Assembly: GCF_002161765.1 (NCBI RefSeq)
Contig: NZ_NFIN01000002.1
Coordinates: forward strand, 1-64,000
DNA: 64,000 nt
Source of the DNA: Bacteroides sp. An322
GTDB lineage: Bacteria; Bacteroidota; Bacteroidia; Bacteroidales; Bacteroidaceae
Reading direction: 5' to 3'
In this document: positions 42,518-51,090 of the stretch, in pieces
How positions within the stretch are numbered: position 1 is the stretch's first letter
How the letters are laid out: every line of letters starts with the position of its first letter
Notes under the pieces: model-generated
The model's input: only the letters and a program-made list of their open reading frames with translations
What the model was told of the DNA's origin: nothing
Databases searched by the model: none
Program-made: the position numbers and the translations under genes

Positions 42518-43636
42518 ATGTGGTTAAAGCGCATTTCTATATTGAATTATAAGAATCTGGAGCAGGTGGAACTTGCTTTTTCGAGAAAGTTGAATTGCAT
42601 TATCGGGAAGAACGGAATGGGGAAGACCAATCTGATGGATGCGGTGTATTACTTGTCTTTTTGCAAGAGTGCCACGAATCCGATTGATTCGCAAAACATT
42701 CTTCATGAGCGTGATTTCTTCGTGATACAAGGTTTTTACGAAACGGATAACGGCGAGCCGGAGGAAGTGTATTGCGGATTGAAACGCAGGCAGAAGAAGC
42801 AATTCAAGCGGAATAAGAAGGAGTATTCGCGCTTGTCGGACCATATCGGGCTGATACCTTTGGTGATGGTTTCGCCCGCCGACTCTTGGCTGATAGCCGG
42901 AGGAAGCGAGGAACGGAGGCGGTTTATGGATGTGGTGATATCGCAATTCGACCGGGAATACTTGGACGCTTTAATCCGGTATAATAAGGCTTTGCAACAA
43001 CGGAACGCTTTGCTGAAGGCTGAAATGGAGCCGGAAGAAGAGTTGATGGCTTTGTGGGAAGAGGCGATGGCTTCGACGGGTGAAATTGTATTCCGGAAGC
43101 GGAAAGACTTTGTGGATGAGTTCATCCCGGTGTTTCAATCGTATTATGCCTATATTTCGCAGGGCAGGGAGCAGGTGAGCCTGATGTATGAATCGCATGC
43201 GGCTCAGGGGAATCTTTTGCAATTATTGAAGGAGAGCCGCCAGCGGGACCGTATCTTAGGATATTCGACTAAAGGCATACACAAGGATGATTTGATTATG
43301 GAATTGGGCGATTTTCCGATGAAACGGGAAGGGTCGCAAGGGCAGAACAAGACGTACTTGATTGCATTGAAACTGGCTCAATTTGATTTTTTGAAGCGCA
43401 CGGGAAACCGGACGGTGCCGATTGTCTTGTTGGACGATATATTCGATAAGCTGGATGCTTCGCGTGTGGAGCAAATCGTGAAGTTAGTGGCTGGAGATAA
43501 TTTCGGGCAAATCTTCATCACCGATACCAACCGGGAGCATTTGGATAAGATATTGAGCGGAGTAGGCGAAGATTATAAGTTATTCGAAGTGGAGGACGGA
43601 TGTGTTTCCGAACGGGAAAAGGAGGCTGAGGCATGA
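42518..43636 (+). CDS. recF: DNA replication and repair protein RecF
   Basis: 372-aa SMC-like ATPase that helps load RecA at gaps through RecR/RecO. Walker A 'IIGKNGMGKTNLMDAVYYL' near residues 28-46, the ABC-type signature region 'REGSQGQNKTYLIALKLAQF' and Walker B 'VPIVLLDDIFDKLDASR'. The start at 42518 follows AAGGAG. Its stop overlaps the ATG of the next gene by 4 bp (ATGA), so the two are translationally coupled. Confidence 0.96.
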   Translation: MWLKRISILNYKNLEQVELAFSRKLNCIIGKNGMGKTNLMDAVYYLSFCKSATNPIDSQNILHERDFFVIQGFYETDNGEPEEVYCGLKRRQKKQFKRNKKEYSRLSDHIGLIPLVMVSPADSWLIAGGSEERRRFMDVVISQFDREYLDALIRYNKALQQRNALLKAEMEPEEELMALWEEAMASTGEIVFRKRKDFVDEFIPVFQSYYAYISQGREQVSLMYESHAAQGNLLQLLKESRQRDRILGYSTKGIHKDDLIMELGDFPMKREGSQGQNKTYLIALKLAQFDFLKRTGNRTVPIVLLDDIFDKLDASRVEQIVKLVAGDNFGQIFITDTNREHLDKILSGVGEDYKLFEVEDGCVSEREKEAEA

Positions 43637-43923
43637 AAAGGAACAATACGGAGCAGGTGGGCGATGTTATCCGGCGTTTGCTTAGGCAAGAAGGATTGGA
43701 AACGCCTCTTAACGAATACCGGTTGATTGAAGCGTGGAAAGACGTTGTAGGTCCGGTGATAGTCCGATATACGCAGAATTTATATATCAAGAATCAGGTG
43801 CTTTATGTGCATTTGTCTTCTTCCGTCTTGCGTCAGGAGCTTTCGATGAGCCGGACGTTGTTGGTACGGAATCTGAATACCCGGGTAGGGGCACAGGTGA
43901 TTGTGAACATCGTATTCAGGTAA
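43633..43923 (+). CDS. DUF721 (DciA-like) protein
   Basis: 96 aa, small nucleic-acid-binding family often next to recF, dnaN or gyrB; DciA members load the replicative helicase in bacteria lacking DnaC. Conserved features: 'EAWKDVVGPVIVRYTQNLYIKNQVLYVHLSSSVLRQEL' (about 33-70) and a basic N-terminus. Coupled to recF by a 4-bp overlap. Whether it is a true helicase loader here is inference. Confidence 0.85.
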   Translation: MKRNNTEQVGDVIRRLLRQEGLETPLNEYRLIEAWKDVVGPVIVRYTQNLYIKNQVLYVHLSSSVLRQELSMSRTLLVRNLNTRVGAQVIVNIVFR

Positions 43924-43928
43924 GCGGG

Positions 43929-44477
43929 TCAATACATTCTTCCGTTTTCGGTCCATACTTCGTCCATGGGTATATCCAATGCATCGGCAGGAAGCGGCGT
44001 TTCGCGAAGCTGAAAATGGAAGCATATACCTATTTTATATAAGGAGGCTTTGTGCAAAAGGCGGTCGTAATATCCTTTCCCGCGTCCCAACCGGTTTCCT
44101 TGGCGGTCGAAAGATACGCCGGGGATAAAGGCGAGGTCGATTGTGTCCCATTCGTTTATCGGTTCTCCCGTAGGTTCTTCGATATGGAAATTTCCTTTAG
44201 TCAGGTTTTCTTTCCCCGTATATTTCCGTAGTTCGAGTTCGTCTCCTTTTACAACGGGCAGGATGATGTCTTTTTCCTTGCTCCATTTCTCTACAAATCC
44301 ATGGGTCTGCACTTCATCGGGCAGGGAATAGTAGAGCAGGACGGTACGGGCATGTTGGAATCGCGGATGTTGTTCCAGTTGGTTTAATAAGCGTAGGGAG
44401 AGCCTGTTTAGTTCTTCCCGTGGATATTGCTTTTTCTTTTGGGTGATTTCGAAACGGATTTGTGCCTTGTTTTGCAT
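43929..44477 (-). CDS. 5-formyltetrahydrofolate cyclo-ligase
   Basis: 182 aa; ATP-dependent conversion of 5-formyl-THF to 5,10-methenyl-THF. Family blocks 'VLLYYSLPDEVQTHGFVEKW', 'DLAFIPGVSFDRQGNRLGRGKGYYDRLL' (the GRGKGYYDR ATP site) and 'GICFHFQ'. Start at 44477; the in-frame extension up to 44516 is read through the inverted repeat (44496-44569) and is rejected. Last gene of a minus-strand run from 49879. Confidence 0.93.
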   Translation of the reverse strand: MQNKAQIRFEITQKKKQYPREELNRLSLRLLNQLEQHPRFQHARTVLLYYSLPDEVQTHGFVEKWSKEKDIILPVVKGDELELRKYTGKENLTKGNFHIEEPTGEPINEWDTIDLAFIPGVSFDRQGNRLGRGKGYYDRLLHKASLYKIGICFHFQLRETPLPADALDIPMDEVWTENGRMY

Positions 44478-44495
44478 GATGTGAATAGGATAATA

Positions 44496-44569
44496 AACAC
44501 AGAGACACAAAGGCACAGAGTTTTATAAATTGAATTAATAGATTCTCTGTGTCTTTGCGCCTCTGTGTT
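44496..44569. repeat. AACGCAG inverted repeat, copy d (AACACAG variant)
   Basis: Arms AACACAGAGACACAAAGGC and GCGCCTCTGTGTT, the whole copy changed from CGC to CAC words with matching changes on the other arm. Between the S41 protease and cyclo-ligase genes. Confidence 0.8.
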
Positions 44570-44578
44570 CAATTTAAT

Positions 44579-46219
44579 TTATAAAGATTCTTCTTCCGGA
44601 GCTTTCGGGAATGATTCCCCTTTCTCCAACACTTCGAGTGCCTTTAGTACGGTATTATCCGTTTTATTGCTATATTCGATGTAGGCTTCGATGCCTAACA
44701 TGTTGTAGATGATGTTTCCGTACAGGTTTTCATCGAATAATTTTTTCGATTTATACATCAGGATGTTCCGGCGTTTCAATCCCTTCTTTTCGGCATACGA
44801 AGCGAATTTCTCTAACAGGTTCTGTGTCTTGAGGTAATCCGCCATGCTATCGGGGGTGGTGTATTGTTGAAGTTTAGCCCGGTTCTTGTCCGTATAATCT
44901 AAGGTATAGCGGATGATAAGCCCGCGTGATGCAGCCATACGGAAGTAGGAAGTGAATCCGGTGGTATCTTGCGGCACGAAGATGTCGGGCATGATGCCTC
45001 CTCCTCCATATACCGTGCGTCCCAAACGGGTGTGGTAGATTTCTTTCGTGTTTTGCTTGATGCTGTCCGCCGAGAAGAACTCACCGTGCTCATAGCGGGT
45101 AATCAAGTCCATTTGGTATTCCGAATCGTTCCCGTTTTGGTACGGTTTCTGGATGCATCGTCCCGAAGGCGTATAATAGCGGGCTATAGTCAGGCGGATA
45201 GCCGAACCATCGCTGAACTCAATGGGTTGCTGCACCAATCCTTTTCCGAACGAGCGGCGTCCGATAATTGTTCCCCGGTCATTGTCTTGAATGGCACCGG
45301 CGAAGATTTCGCTTGCCGAGGCTGAACCTTCATCCATCAATACGACCAATGGAATGCCTTGGCTGCTTCCTGTTCCGTTTGAAGTGTAATTTTCTCTGGG
45401 TGCTTTGCGTCCTTCGGTATATACAATCAGGCTATTCCCTGGAAGGAATTCGTTAATCATTTGGATAGCTGCAGCCATATATCCTCCCGTGTTTCCGCGC
45501 AGGTCGATAATCAATCCTTCATAATTGGCTTGGTTCAGTTTGGCAAGGGCAACAAGCAATTCGGGATAAGTGGTTTCTCCGAACTTGTTTACTTTGATAT
45601 ATCCGAACCGTTCGTTAATCATGTATGCCGCATCAATGCTTTTCACCGGAATATCTCCTCGCACAACGGAGAAATGAAGGATTTCTTGCTCTCCCGGACG
45701 ATAGATACCCAGTTTGACGGTACTTCCCTTTTCTCCTTTCAGGCGGCGCATGGCTTCTTCGTTTGTCACTATCTTTCCTACAAAAGCCGAATCGTCCACT
45801 TCGATGATGCGGTCTCCAGCCAACATGCCCACTTTCTCCGAAGGTCCTCCGGGGATGACATTGTTCACGTGGATAGTATCGTCTTGAATGGTAAATTGGA
45901 TGCCTACACCGCTAAAGCTTCCTTTCAGGTCCGAGTTGACCGCTTCCAGATCTTTGGCGGGGATATAAGCCGAGTGGGGGTCCAGTTCGCCCAAAATCTG
46001 AGGCATGGCTTCTTCCACGAGGTCATACATATTGACCGTATCTACATATTGGTCATCGATGATGCGCAAGAGGGCATTCAACTTGTTCGATGAGGTGTTG
46101 ATGATGCCTAATTTATTTCCCGAAAAATGATTGGCATAGAATGTTCCAATCAGGATTCCCACCACTACACACAAGGCAAGCAGGAAAGGCATGAGCCGGT
46201 TTTTGTTATTGTTTGTCAT
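44579..46219 (-). CDS. S41-family C-terminal processing peptidase
   Basis: 546 aa. N-terminal membrane anchor/signal ('LMPFLLALCVVVGILIGTFY', about 9-28), PDZ domain ('GVGIQFTIQDDTIHVNNVIPGGPSEKVGML', about 100-170) and the protease core: 'GLIIDLRGNTGGYM', the catalytic Ser in 'MDEGSASASEIFAGA' and the catalytic Lys in 'GRRSFGKGLVQ'. Periplasmic processing or quality-control protease, Ctp-like. Six bp after the dCMP deaminase gene. Confidence 0.94.
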   Translation of the reverse strand: MTNNNKNRLMPFLLALCVVVGILIGTFYANHFSGNKLGIINTSSNKLNALLRIIDDQYVDTVNMYDLVEEAMPQILGELDPHSAYIPAKDLEAVNSDLKGSFSGVGIQFTIQDDTIHVNNVIPGGPSEKVGMLAGDRIIEVDDSAFVGKIVTNEEAMRRLKGEKGSTVKLGIYRPGEQEILHFSVVRGDIPVKSIDAAYMINERFGYIKVNKFGETTYPELLVALAKLNQANYEGLIIDLRGNTGGYMAAAIQMINEFLPGNSLIVYTEGRKAPRENYTSNGTGSSQGIPLVVLMDEGSASASEIFAGAIQDNDRGTIIGRRSFGKGLVQQPIEFSDGSAIRLTIARYYTPSGRCIQKPYQNGNDSEYQMDLITRYEHGEFFSADSIKQNTKEIYHTRLGRTVYGGGGIMPDIFVPQDTTGFTSYFRMAASRGLIIRYTLDYTDKNRAKLQQYTTPDSMADYLKTQNLLEKFASYAEKKGLKRRNILMYKSKKLFDENLYGNIIYNMLGIEAYIEYSNKTDNTVLKALEVLEKGESFPKAPEEESL

Positions 46220-46225
46220 ACGCTT

Positions 46226-46660
46226 TTATTCATTAAGGTTTAAGTAAACCACTTCGATATTCGCACGTTTCAAGAGGTCCAGCCCGTCTTCCAGCCGGTA
46301 TTTCTCTGCATATACCACACGCTTGATGCCTGCCTGGATGATAAGCTTGGCACATTCGATGCAAGGCGATGCGGTCACATAGAGTGTGGCGCCTTCGCTG
46401 CTATTGTTCGAGCGGGCTATTTTCGTGATGGCATTGGCTTCGGCATGCAATACGTAGGGCTTGGTCAGTCCGTTTTCGTCTTCGCATACGTTTTCAAATC
46501 CGGCTGGAGTACCGTTGTAGCCATCGGAAATAATCATTTTGTCTTTTACTATCAAGGCACCTACTTTTCTCCGGTTGCAATAGGAGTTTTCAGCCCAAAT
46601 GGCGGCCATGCGCATGTAGCGTTTGTCTAATATTTCTTGTTTGTTCTCGTTTGCTTCCAT
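46226..46660 (-). CDS. dCMP deaminase (ComEB-like)
   Basis: 144-aa zinc deaminase converting dCMP to dUMP for thymidylate supply. Zinc/catalytic motifs 'HAEANAI' (His and Glu, about residues 74-80) and 'PCIECAKLII' (the Cys pair, about 100-109); 'GYNGTPAGFENVC' is typical for the family. Lies between a lipoprotein gene (6-bp gap) and the S41 protease gene (6-bp gap), so it is part of an operon. Confidence 0.93.
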   Translation of the reverse strand: MEANENKQEILDKRYMRMAAIWAENSYCNRRKVGALIVKDKMIISDGYNGTPAGFENVCEDENGLTKPYVLHAEANAITKIARSNNSSEGATLYVTASPCIECAKLIIQAGIKRVVYAEKYRLEDGLDLLKRANIEVVYLNLNE

Positions 46661-46666
46661 ATATGA

Positions 46667-47137
46667 TTAGTTTCTGAATCCTACAGGGTAGAATTGGATG
46701 TAATGGTTTTTATCTATATTGAAAAGTTTAATGAGTCTGGAATCTCCCCGATAGAACTTGGCGTTGCTGATTTCATCGAAGAAAATCTCGTCCAGCCCGC
46801 TGGGAGTCCGGTTGGCACGTATGTTTATTGAGATGCTTCGGTCTTCTCCGTTTGCACTCCATGTACCGGTAAAGGTTATTGCGTTTCCTTGCCCTTCTAC
46901 TGTTCCGTCTTCAGAGAACCGGATGATGTATTTCTCTTGGTCTTTGTTGATTTGTTCACGCTCGTCAATGGAAAGAGTCGATTCCCAGTTGTTATCGTCT
47001 TCCCAATTGCTTGTGTCATACGAGCTGCTCCAATGCCAGGTCTGCCCGCTGGCGAAGATTTCCATTACATCATCTTCGTTGCATCCGCTTAGCAGGATTG
47101 CCAGGCATATTCCGATGTATGAGATGTATTTTTTCAT
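46667..47137 (-). CDS. Lipoprotein with lipocalin-like fold, unknown
   Basis: 156 aa, lipobox 'AILLSGCNED'. The rest looks like a single beta-barrel domain of the type that starts with 'GQTWHWSSSYD' and repeats 'YIIRFSEDGTVEGQGNAITFTGTWS', recalling lipocalin-like or META-type Bacteroides lipoproteins. Function unknown. Begins one base after the M3 peptidase stop, so it is co-transcribed with it. Confidence 0.65.
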   Translation of the reverse strand: MKKYISYIGICLAILLSGCNEDDVMEIFASGQTWHWSSSYDTSNWEDDNNWESTLSIDEREQINKDQEKYIIRFSEDGTVEGQGNAITFTGTWSANGEDRSISINIRANRTPSGLDEIFFDEISNAKFYRGDSRLIKLFNIDKNHYIQFYPVGFRN

Positions 47138-47138
47138 G

Positions 47139-49181
47139 TTATTCGATAATTCCGTTTCGTTTTAATAATGCGTCTATCGTAGGCTCTTGTCCCCGGAAAC
47201 GCTTGTATAGCGTCATGGGGTGTTCCGTTCCGCCTTTCGACAAGATATTGTCCCGGAAAGATTGAGCCGTTTCGGTATTGAAGATTCCTTTCTCCTTGAA
47301 TACCGAAAATGCGTCGGCATCCAATACCTCTGCCCATTTGTAGCTGTAATATCCGGCGGCATATCCTCCCGACATGATGTGTCCGAACTGGACGCTCATA
47401 CAGGTCTCAGGCACCGTGGGCAAGATTTGGGCACGTTTCCATGCTTCTTGTTCGTAGGCACGTACATCGCCTTCGAATGGAGTGCGGCGGGTGTACCATG
47501 CCATGTCGAGCAGCCCGAAACTTACTTGGCGGAGGCAGGCGTATGCCACGTTGAAGTTAGACGAGTCGATAATCCGCTGGATCCATTCATCCGGAAGGTT
47601 TTCTCCTGTTTGATAATGCGTTGCAAAGGTATGAAGAAATTCTCTTTCTATGGCAAAGTTTTCCATGATTTGCGAGGGAAGTTCCACAAAATCCCAATAA
47701 ACGTTCGTTCCGCTCATGCTTTTGAAGCGTGTATGGGCGAACATGCCGTGCAGGGCGTGCCCGAATTCGTGCAAGAATGTGGTCACTTCCGAGAAAGTCA
47801 GCAATGCCGGTTTGTCAGGGGTAGGCTTTGTAAAATTCATGGTCACCGATACGTGCGGGCGGCTATCAGTACCGTCGGCTTCCGTCCATTGCTCTTTGTA
47901 GCTGGTCATCCATGCGCCCGATTTCTTTCCGGCGCGTGGGTGGAAGTCGGCATAAAGTACAGCCAGATAACTTCCGTCTTTGTCATACACTTCGTAGGCT
48001 TTGACATTGGGATGATAGACCGGAATGTCCGGGTTTTCCTTGAAGATGATGCCATACAAGCGGGTGGCAAGCCCGAACACGCCTTTGATGACACGGCTCA
48101 GCTCGAAGTAGGGGCGTAATTCTTCTTCATCGAGGGCATACTTCTTCTGGCGGAGCTTGTTGCCATAATACGAGAAGTCCCACGGCATCAGCTTGAAGTC
48201 CGGTCCTTCGGTCTCTTGTGCCAAGGCTTCGATTTCTTCCACTTCCTTATGGGCGGTAGGGGTATAGGCTTCTAATAATTGGTCGAGGAGGCGATAGACG
48301 TGTCCGCTATCCTCTGCCATGCGTTTGCGCAATACGTAATCGGCATAGTCGGTATATCCCAAGAGTTGGGCGATTTGCATGCGTGTGTTCACCAGTTGCT
48401 TTACGATATCGAGGTTATTTTGTTCGTTATCGTGGGTGCACTGGGTGTTATAGGCAAAATACAGTTCTTTCCGTAAATCCCTGCGGGCACTGTATTTCAT
48501 GAAAGGTACGAAGCTGGGGGCTTGGAGGGTGAAGGTCCATCCCGTTTCTCCTTTTTCTTGCGCCGTATGTGCCGCGGCTTCACGGACACTTTCCGGAAGT
48601 CCCTCTAAGTCTTCTTCTCGTGTGAGGTTCAATTCATAATTGTTCGTTTCTTTCAGGTGGTTTTGCGAGAAGCGCAAGGTCAGCGTGCTCAGGTCCATGC
48701 TCAGTTTGCGGAACGTGGCTTTGCCGGCATCGTCCAGGTTGGCTCCGTTCCGCACGAATCCGTCGTAGGTCTTTTCTAACAGGCGGTGTTCTTCGGGCGA
48801 GAGAGTTAGCTGTTCGCGCCGGTCATAAACGTGCTTGATGCGTTGGAAAAGTTTCTCGTTCAGCCCGATGTTGTTGCTATGTTCCGAGAGTTCGGGCATG
48901 AGCTTTTCGGCAAGAGCGTCCAGTTCATCGCAGGTTTCGGTGCTCATCAGGTTAAACATCACTGTGGTCACCCGGTCTAATAAGCCTCCCGATTGCTCCA
49001 ACGCCACGATAGTATTGTCGAATGTAGGTTCTTCCGGGTTGTTGATAATGGCTTCTATTTCTTTGTCTTCCCGGCGCATGCCTTCGCGGATGGCTGGCTC
49101 ATAATCGGGCAAGGTTATTTGGTCGAAAGGAACTGTCCCGTGCGGGGTTGTATAAGGTGTTAAAAAGGGATTCTTCATCAT
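47139..49181 (-). CDS. dcp: M3-family oligopeptidase (peptidyl-dipeptidase Dcp-like)
   Basis: 680-aa zinc metallopeptidase degrading oligopeptides. HExxH motif in 'FLHEFGHALHGMF' (about residues 460-472), followed by the third ligand region 'VELPSQIMENFAIE'. No signal peptide, so a cytosolic role is more likely. Its ATG overlaps the stop of the upstream Crp/Fnr gene by 4 bp. Confidence 0.93.
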   Translation of the reverse strand: MMKNPFLTPYTTPHGTVPFDQITLPDYEPAIREGMRREDKEIEAIINNPEEPTFDNTIVALEQSGGLLDRVTTVMFNLMSTETCDELDALAEKLMPELSEHSNNIGLNEKLFQRIKHVYDRREQLTLSPEEHRLLEKTYDGFVRNGANLDDAGKATFRKLSMDLSTLTLRFSQNHLKETNNYELNLTREEDLEGLPESVREAAAHTAQEKGETGWTFTLQAPSFVPFMKYSARRDLRKELYFAYNTQCTHDNEQNNLDIVKQLVNTRMQIAQLLGYTDYADYVLRKRMAEDSGHVYRLLDQLLEAYTPTAHKEVEEIEALAQETEGPDFKLMPWDFSYYGNKLRQKKYALDEEELRPYFELSRVIKGVFGLATRLYGIIFKENPDIPVYHPNVKAYEVYDKDGSYLAVLYADFHPRAGKKSGAWMTSYKEQWTEADGTDSRPHVSVTMNFTKPTPDKPALLTFSEVTTFLHEFGHALHGMFAHTRFKSMSGTNVYWDFVELPSQIMENFAIEREFLHTFATHYQTGENLPDEWIQRIIDSSNFNVAYACLRQVSFGLLDMAWYTRRTPFEGDVRAYEQEAWKRAQILPTVPETCMSVQFGHIMSGGYAAGYYSYKWAEVLDADAFSVFKEKGIFNTETAQSFRDNILSKGGTEHPMTLYKRFRGQEPTIDALLKRNGIIE

Positions 49182-49879
49182 AATATATCGTTATTGTTCT
49201 GTTGGTTATATGCAAGTAGGGCGTTCATGTCGGGGATTTCTATTTCCCTCCGGCTAAGGGATGCCAGTCCTTGTTGTTTCCAGTCATTCAAAACCTTTGA
49301 GATGTTGATGCGTGTGTCATCGAGCAGTTCTGCCAGGTCTTCCATACGGACATGAAGTTTTTTATATCCCGAGATTGTAGTGCATCTCAAAAGCAGGAAA
49401 TTGATGATTTTGTTTTGTGTATTTCCGATGTGCGCGTTCCACAAACGCCGGTAGAATGTTTGGTTGCGGTTGCAAAGTAAGTTTACGTAGTTGAGTTGGC
49501 AAATAGAGTATTTGCTTAATTCCGATACTACATACGATTTGTCAATGGTAATGGTATGCACGTTTCCTAGTGCAGAATAAGATGCGTTATATTGCTGATG
49601 CATACCGAATAACGAATAGGGTTCGATGACGTGTGGAGCGTCTAGTGTCTCATAAAGTGTATAATGGTGCGTTTTGTCTGTTGATTCAGACATGATTTGC
49701 CCTTGTAGAATAAAGGTCAAACCGTTGCAAGGATCGTCTTGTTTTGCGATATAATGCCCCGATGTGTATTTCTGAAAATGCAATTTTACTTTTTCCAATA
49801 TGTTGGTAAAGTCTTCTTTGCAGAGACCTTGGAACAAAGGAAGCAATAAAAGTTTGTCGTACATACTGTTTTCTTCCAT
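49178..49879 (-). CDS. Crp/Fnr-family transcription regulator
   Basis: 233 aa. N-terminal cyclic-nucleotide-binding fold ('SGHYIAKQDDPCNGLTFILQGQI', about 38-60) and a C-terminal winged HTH ('MEDLAELLDDTRINISKVL', about 178-196). No Fnr-type Cys cluster at the N-terminus, so a redox role is not indicated. First gene of the operon that continues with dcp by a 4-bp overlap; it may regulate this operon (inference). Met6 (49864) is an alternative start. Confidence 0.88.
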   Translation of the reverse strand: MEENSMYDKLLLLPLFQGLCKEDFTNILEKVKLHFQKYTSGHYIAKQDDPCNGLTFILQGQIMSESTDKTHHYTLYETLDAPHVIEPYSLFGMHQQYNASYSALGNVHTITIDKSYVVSELSKYSICQLNYVNLLCNRNQTFYRRLWNAHIGNTQNKIINFLLLRCTTISGYKKLHVRMEDLAELLDDTRINISKVLNDWKQQGLASLSRREIEIPDMNALLAYNQQNNNDIL

Positions 49880-49915
49880 CTTGCTTTAACTTTATTAAGT
49901 TATTATTTTAACAGA

Positions 49916-49923
49916 CAAAGGTA
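49916..49923 (-). promoter_or_regulatory. -7 box of the Crp/Fnr-dcp operon
   Basis: TACCTTTG on the minus strand, about 37 bp upstream of the start codon. Confidence 0.55.
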
Positions 49924-49995
49924 AACAATATTCTGATACGTGATGTGCCTTTCACCTTTTTTATATTTCGTGCGGCAGGAGTTTGTGGTTTTATA

Positions 49996-50278
49996 AACGC
50001 AGAGACGCAGAAACGCAAAGTTCTTTAAATTAAAAATTTCGTTACGAGGTTATGTCAAAATGAGAATTGCTTATCAAAAAGTAATGTCTAAGGGAACGAA
50101 GTGAAGAATCTCGTGTATATCCGCTTATGTATTCGAGATCCTTCATTGCGTTCAGGATGACAAAATGAAAGTGTTTTTTTATTTTGATACGCCCTCATGA
50201 CAAACTTTCAACTTTTAATTTCTCCGTATCCTTTGCCTTCTTTAAAATATATTCTCCGCACTTTTGCGTCTCTGCGTT
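49996..50278. repeat. AACGCAG inverted repeat, copy e, with nested element
   Basis: Left arm AACGCAGAGACGCAGAAACG at 49996-50015 and right arm CTTTTGCGTCTCTGCGTT ending at 50278, about 250 bp apart instead of the usual 70-130. The GTCATYCTGA repeat (50086-50161) lies in between, as if inserted. The region is the only content of the Crp-marC intergenic stretch apart from promoters. Confidence 0.75.
50086..50161. repeat. GTCATYCTGA inverted repeat, copy c
   Basis: Arms degraded on the left (GTCTAAGGGAACGAAGTG) and intact on the right (CATTGCGTTCAGGATGAC), with GAATCTCG and CGAGATCC inside. Nested in the AACGCAG repeat. Confidence 0.75.
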
Positions 50279-50319
50279 CGATTTCCCTCGCTTTCTTTCG
50301 CTTTTTCATTTCTTTCTAC

Positions 50320-50327
50320 TATATTTG
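50320..50327 (+). promoter_or_regulatory. -7 box of the marC gene
   Basis: TATATTTG, 26 bp before the start codon. Confidence 0.55.
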
Positions 50328-50352
50328 TGAACAAAAATTAAATTGACGGACT

Positions 50353-50943
50353 ATGGGAGGATTGAATTTTCAAGAATTAATCAGCGCGTTTATCGTTTTG
50401 TTTGCGGTGATTGATATTATCGGGGCTGTGCCTATCATATTGGATTTGAAGCAGAAAGGGCGGGCGGTGAATGCTTGGCAGGCGACGTTGATTGCTACAG
50501 CGTTGCTCGTGGGGTTCTTTTTCGCCGGCGACATGATGCTGAAGTTGTTTCAGGTGGATATCGCTTCGTTTGCGGTGGCGGGCGCGTTCGTGATTTTCCT
50601 GATGTCGCTCGAAATGATATTGGATATCGAAATCTTTAAGAATACGGGACCGATTAAGGAGGCTACTCTCGTGCCTTTGGTTTTCCCGCTCTTGGCTGGA
50701 GCCGGTTCGTTCACCACGTTGTTGTCCCTGCGTGCCGAGTATGCTTCCATTAACATTCTAATTGCTTTGTTCCTCAACATGGGGTGGGTGTATCTGGTAT
50801 TGAAGATGACCGACCGTGTGGAACACTTGTTGGGGAAAGGAGGCATTTACATCATCCGCAAGTTCTTCGGCATCATCCTGCTTGCGATATCGGTCCGCTT
50901 GTTTACGGCGAACATTACTTCGCTTATCGAGCAGTTCCATTGA
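50353..50943 (+). CDS. MarC-family integral membrane protein
   Basis: 196 aa, six membrane segments ('LISAFIVLFAVIDIIGAVPIIL' at about 8-29, 'ATLIATALLVGFFFAGDMML', 'FAVAGAFVIFLMSLEMIL', 'VPLVFPLLAGAGSFTTLLSL', 'NILIALFLNMGWVYLVLKM', 'GIILLAISVRLFTANI'). Matches the MarC/UPF0056 family; despite the name no antibiotic-resistance role is established. Single gene with its own promoter. Confidence 0.9.
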   Translation: MGGLNFQELISAFIVLFAVIDIIGAVPIILDLKQKGRAVNAWQATLIATALLVGFFFAGDMMLKLFQVDIASFAVAGAFVIFLMSLEMILDIEIFKNTGPIKEATLVPLVFPLLAGAGSFTTLLSLRAEYASINILIALFLNMGWVYLVLKMTDRVEHLLGKGGIYIIRKFFGIILLAISVRLFTANITSLIEQFH

Positions 50944-50956
50944 TAATCAATAATCA

Positions 50957-51083
50957 AACGCAGAGGCGCAAAAACGCAAAGCTTGTATTTAGAGAGGGCA
51001 AAGAACACGGAAAAAATAAGCCTCTGTGGCCTTTGCCTTCTTTATAGAAAAAATAATTCTCTGCGCTTTTGCGTCTCTGCGTT
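50957..51083. repeat. AACGCAG inverted repeat, copy f
   Basis: Arms AACGCAGAGGCGCAAAAACG and GCTTTTGCGTCTCTGCGTT; the loop holds a second pair built from GGCAAAG/CTTTGCC and CACGG/CTCTGTGG words. It lies between the convergent marC and ygiQ genes. Confidence 0.85.
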
Positions 51084-51090
51084 TGATTAA

